Positions 62,211 through 64,000 of a DNA stretch of 64,000 nt are shown piece by piece. A program made the translations under genes and the position numbers. Origin of the DNA: an uncultured Oscillospiraceae bacterium (lineage in GTDB: Bacteria; Bacillota; Clostridia; Oscillospirales; Ruminococcaceae); assembly GCA_910584715.1 (NCBI GenBank), contig CAJUAN010000002.1, positions 128,504 to 192,503 on the forward strand, written 5' to 3'. Positions within the stretch are counted from its first letter, which is position 1. Every line of letters starts with the position of its first letter. Under the pieces are notes generated by a model, which saw only the letters and a program-made list of their open reading frames with translations, was not told where the DNA came from and made no database searches.

Positions 62211-63890
62211 ATGAAAAACTTGAAGATCGCCGCAAAATTGATTGTGGCTTTTGGAAGCGTGTTGGCGCTTATGGTCGTGATGGCAGTTATGTCTGTACTG
62301 TCCACGAATAAGATCAACAATCTCGTTTCATTGTTTTACAACAAGTCTTACGTAAATACTCAGAAAGCGGAAAGGATATCCGCCGACATCCATACCGGTG
62401 CAAAGAATATGCTCGTTGCTATTATCGACGGCGATCCTGCCGAGACCGAGAGCAGGCTCCGTATGGCTAACGATAACCTTACGGACGCGCAGGAAGCTGT
62501 TGAGTTCCTTAAAACCAACTTCCGCGGAGATATGAACGATGTAAACACTGTTGCAGAGCAGCTCCAGATAGTTGTTGACAGCTATATGGAATTCAGCGAG
62601 GATGCATATGCCGGAAGAACCGAAGAGGCATACGCTCTCTATGAGGAAAAGATTGTAGGTGCCCTTAAGGTTGCAAGCGATCATGCGGATAATATCGTTG
62701 AATTTGCAACTTCTAACGCGGACATAGAGTATAATGGTGCGCGTACTACCGGAATAACCACCGAAATCGTTATTGCGGCGGCTTCAGTTATTGCAGTTCT
62801 TATAGGTATTGCAATGGCTGCATACATAACAAAAATGATCGTTTCCGGCGTCGGACAGGCGGAAAGAGCCGCTGTAAATATGTCGAAGGGTAACTTTGAT
62901 AATGATATTACATATGATGCCGAAGACGAAGTCGGCGTTCTCTGCAAGAGCATCAAGAACTTTTCCGACGGCAGCAAGCTTATCATTGAAGATATCAGCT
63001 ATGTAACCGGCGAACTTTCCGACGGCAACTTTACAGTAAAGAGCCGCTGCGAAAACGCTTATGTAGGTGCGTTCGCCTCTATCCTTTCATCTTTTAACAG
63101 CCTTATCGACAAGCTCAATGAAATTATAGGCAGGATCAACGAGTCCGCAGATCAGGTATCTTCCGGTTCCGATCAGGTATCCGGCGGCGCACAGGCGCTT
63201 TCACAGGGCGCGACCGAGCAGGCTTCCTCTGTTGAAGAGCTTGCGGCTACTATCCACATTATTTCCGAGCAGATCAACGAGAATGCTGCAAACGCACATG
63301 AAGCAAACGACAGAACCAATGTTGCCGTAAGTGAAATGGGCAGCGCAAACGACAAGATGAAAGAGCTTGTGGGCGCTATGGACGAGATCAGCGCCTCCTC
63401 CGACGAGACCCAGAAGATTATCAAGACTATCGAGGATATCGCGTTCCAGACCAATATCCTTGCGCTCAACGCAGCTGTTGAGGCTGCAAGAGCAGGCGCT
63501 GCAGGCAAGGGCTTCGCAGTAGTTGCCGACGAAGTAAGAAACCTCGCAGGCAAATCCGCCGAGGCTGCCAAGAACACCACATCGCTTATTGAAAATACCG
63601 TTGCGGCTATCAATAAGGGGAATTCTCTGGTAACAGAAGTTGCCGATAAGATGTCCAATGCAATGGAAGCTTCTAACGTAGTTGTAGACCTGAACATGAA
63701 GATTTCCGAAGCGTCTAAGCAGTCCGCAGATTCCGTTACACAGGTTACCGTTGGTATTGAGCAGATTTCCAGCGTAGTACAGACCAACTCCGCTACGGCA
63801 GAGGAGTCCGCAGCAGCTTCCGAGGAGCTCTCCGGACAGGCGAATATGCTCAAGGAAATGGTTTCCGACTTCAAATTCAGAGCATATTAA
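62211..63890 (+). CDS. Methyl-accepting chemotaxis protein
   Basis: 559 residues from ATG 62211 (TTGGAGGGAG upstream). TM1 is about 7-29, a four-helix sensor domain spans about 30-180 (4HB_MCP-like), and TM2 is about 185-207. HAMP follows (TKMIVSGVGQAERAAVNMSKGNF), then a second linker with a HAMP-like repeat. The signalling domain has the hairpin tip IEDIAFQTNILALNAAVEAARAGAAGKGFAVVADEVRNLA. It has no C-terminal CheR-docking pentapeptide. No che genes are close. Its presence implies the host is motile or uses the Che system otherwise. Confidence 0.95.
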   Translation: MKNLKIAAKLIVAFGSVLALMVVMAVMSVLSTNKINNLVSLFYNKSYVNTQKAERISADIHTGAKNMLVAIIDGDPAETESRLRMANDNLTDAQEAVEFLKTNFRGDMNDVNTVAEQLQIVVDSYMEFSEDAYAGRTEEAYALYEEKIVGALKVASDHADNIVEFATSNADIEYNGARTTGITTEIVIAAASVIAVLIGIAMAAYITKMIVSGVGQAERAAVNMSKGNFDNDITYDAEDEVGVLCKSIKNFSDGSKLIIEDISYVTGELSDGNFTVKSRCENAYVGAFASILSSFNSLIDKLNEIIGRINESADQVSSGSDQVSGGAQALSQGATEQASSVEELAATIHIISEQINENAANAHEANDRTNVAVSEMGSANDKMKELVGAMDEISASSDETQKIIKTIEDIAFQTNILALNAAVEAARAGAAGKGFAVVADEVRNLAGKSAEAAKNTTSLIENTVAAINKGNSLVTEVADKMSNAMEASNVVVDLNMKISEASKQSADSVTQVTVGIEQISSVVQTNSATAEESAAASEELSGQANMLKEMVSDFKFRAY

Positions 63891-63924
63891 TCACTTGTTT
63901 AGACAGAATATTCGTAATATTAAA

Positions 63925-63946
63925 GGCTGTACAGTTTTGTACAGCC
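63925..63946 (+). terminator. Hairpin after the chemoreceptor gene
   Basis: GGCTGTACA GTTT TGTACAGCC, a perfect 9-bp stem 35 bases after the stop. The T tract is weak, so termination may need the next hairpin. Confidence 0.6.
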
Positions 63947-63962
63947 TCAGCCTGTCGAAAAA

Positions 63963-63990
63963 GCCCCTAATCAGAAACCTGATTAGGGGC
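63963..63990 (-). terminator. Terminator for a gene beyond the right edge (minus strand)
   Basis: GCCCCTAATCAG and CTGATTAGGGGC form a perfect 12-bp stem. On the minus strand it is followed by TTTTTC, so it probably ends a convergent transcript from outside the window. Confidence 0.7.
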
Positions 63991-64000
63991 AAAATCATAA

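Overview
The window looks like chromosome of a low-to-mid GC Gram-positive anaerobe of the Clostridia, most likely Oscillospiraceae/Ruminococcus-like. The basis is the family content (PyrR attenuation, Asp23/YloV pair, DUF1292, DUF368, CmpB-type membrane protein, VOR-type 2-oxoacid:ferredoxin oxidoreductase, a tet(40)-like efflux gene), strong AGGAGG ribosome sites, TTGACA/TATAAT promoters with 17-base spacers, and frequent GTG/TTG starts. No rRNA, tRNA, CRISPR array, insertion sequence or prophage was seen.

Layout. 1-8.4 kb: a minus-strand run of small accessory enzymes (methyltransferase fragment, DUF402, cupin, YdeI-like, flavodoxin, an APH-Nudix fusion, GrpB, two GNATs), then metF with small partners and a nucleotidyltransferase. 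8.3-24.3 kb: sialate O-acetylesterase, pcrA, NSS transporter, AI-2E-family permease, secreted vWA protein, tcdA, DUF815 ATPase, recA-recX, a PhzF-like gene, a lipoprotein and an HtrA protease. 24.6-25.6 kb: gene-poor, with a probable pseudogene and several strong hairpins. 26.1-27.5 kb: the most unusual part, a 1.3 kb transcription unit with a consensus promoter and an intrinsic terminator but no normal gene. It carries a folded 5' domain and a tandem array of about 100-130 base units, each with a GGAGTGAG(A/T)CC motif and a tiny ORF with its own ribosome-binding site. 27.6-38.9 kb: DUF368, a tet(40)-like efflux gene behind a leader peptide and attenuator, an ECF sigma/anti-sigma pair, a 6S-like RNA, split TauE/SafE genes, CPBP protease, ruvX, a phosphatase-GNAT fusion, PP2C phosphatase, AadE-like adenylyltransferase, an esterase and a ribbon-helix-helix regulator with its operator.

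39.0-51.2 kb: de novo pyrimidine synthesis in two minus-strand blocks: pyrR-pyrC-pyrF with a PyrR attenuator, and carA-(lipoprotein)-carB-pyrK-pyrD. AT-rich accessory genes lie between and inside them. 51.2-58.8 kb: CmpB-like protein, Asp23 and YloV (divergent), a MinD-like ATPase, a membrane protein and a four-subunit 2-oxoacid:ferredoxin oxidoreductase. 58.9-64 kb: a non-coding stretch with a gene remnant, a VanY-type carboxypeptidase, serS and a chemotaxis receptor, ending in two hairpins.

Together these encode UMP synthesis from bicarbonate (carAB, pyrC, pyrD/K, pyrF; pyrB and pyrE are not in the window), recombination and repair (recA/X, pcrA, ruvX), one-carbon metabolism (metF) and branched-chain 2-oxoacid oxidation, mixed with accessory antibiotic-modification and stress genes. 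The non-coding array at 26.1-27.5 kb is the best candidate for an undescribed system.
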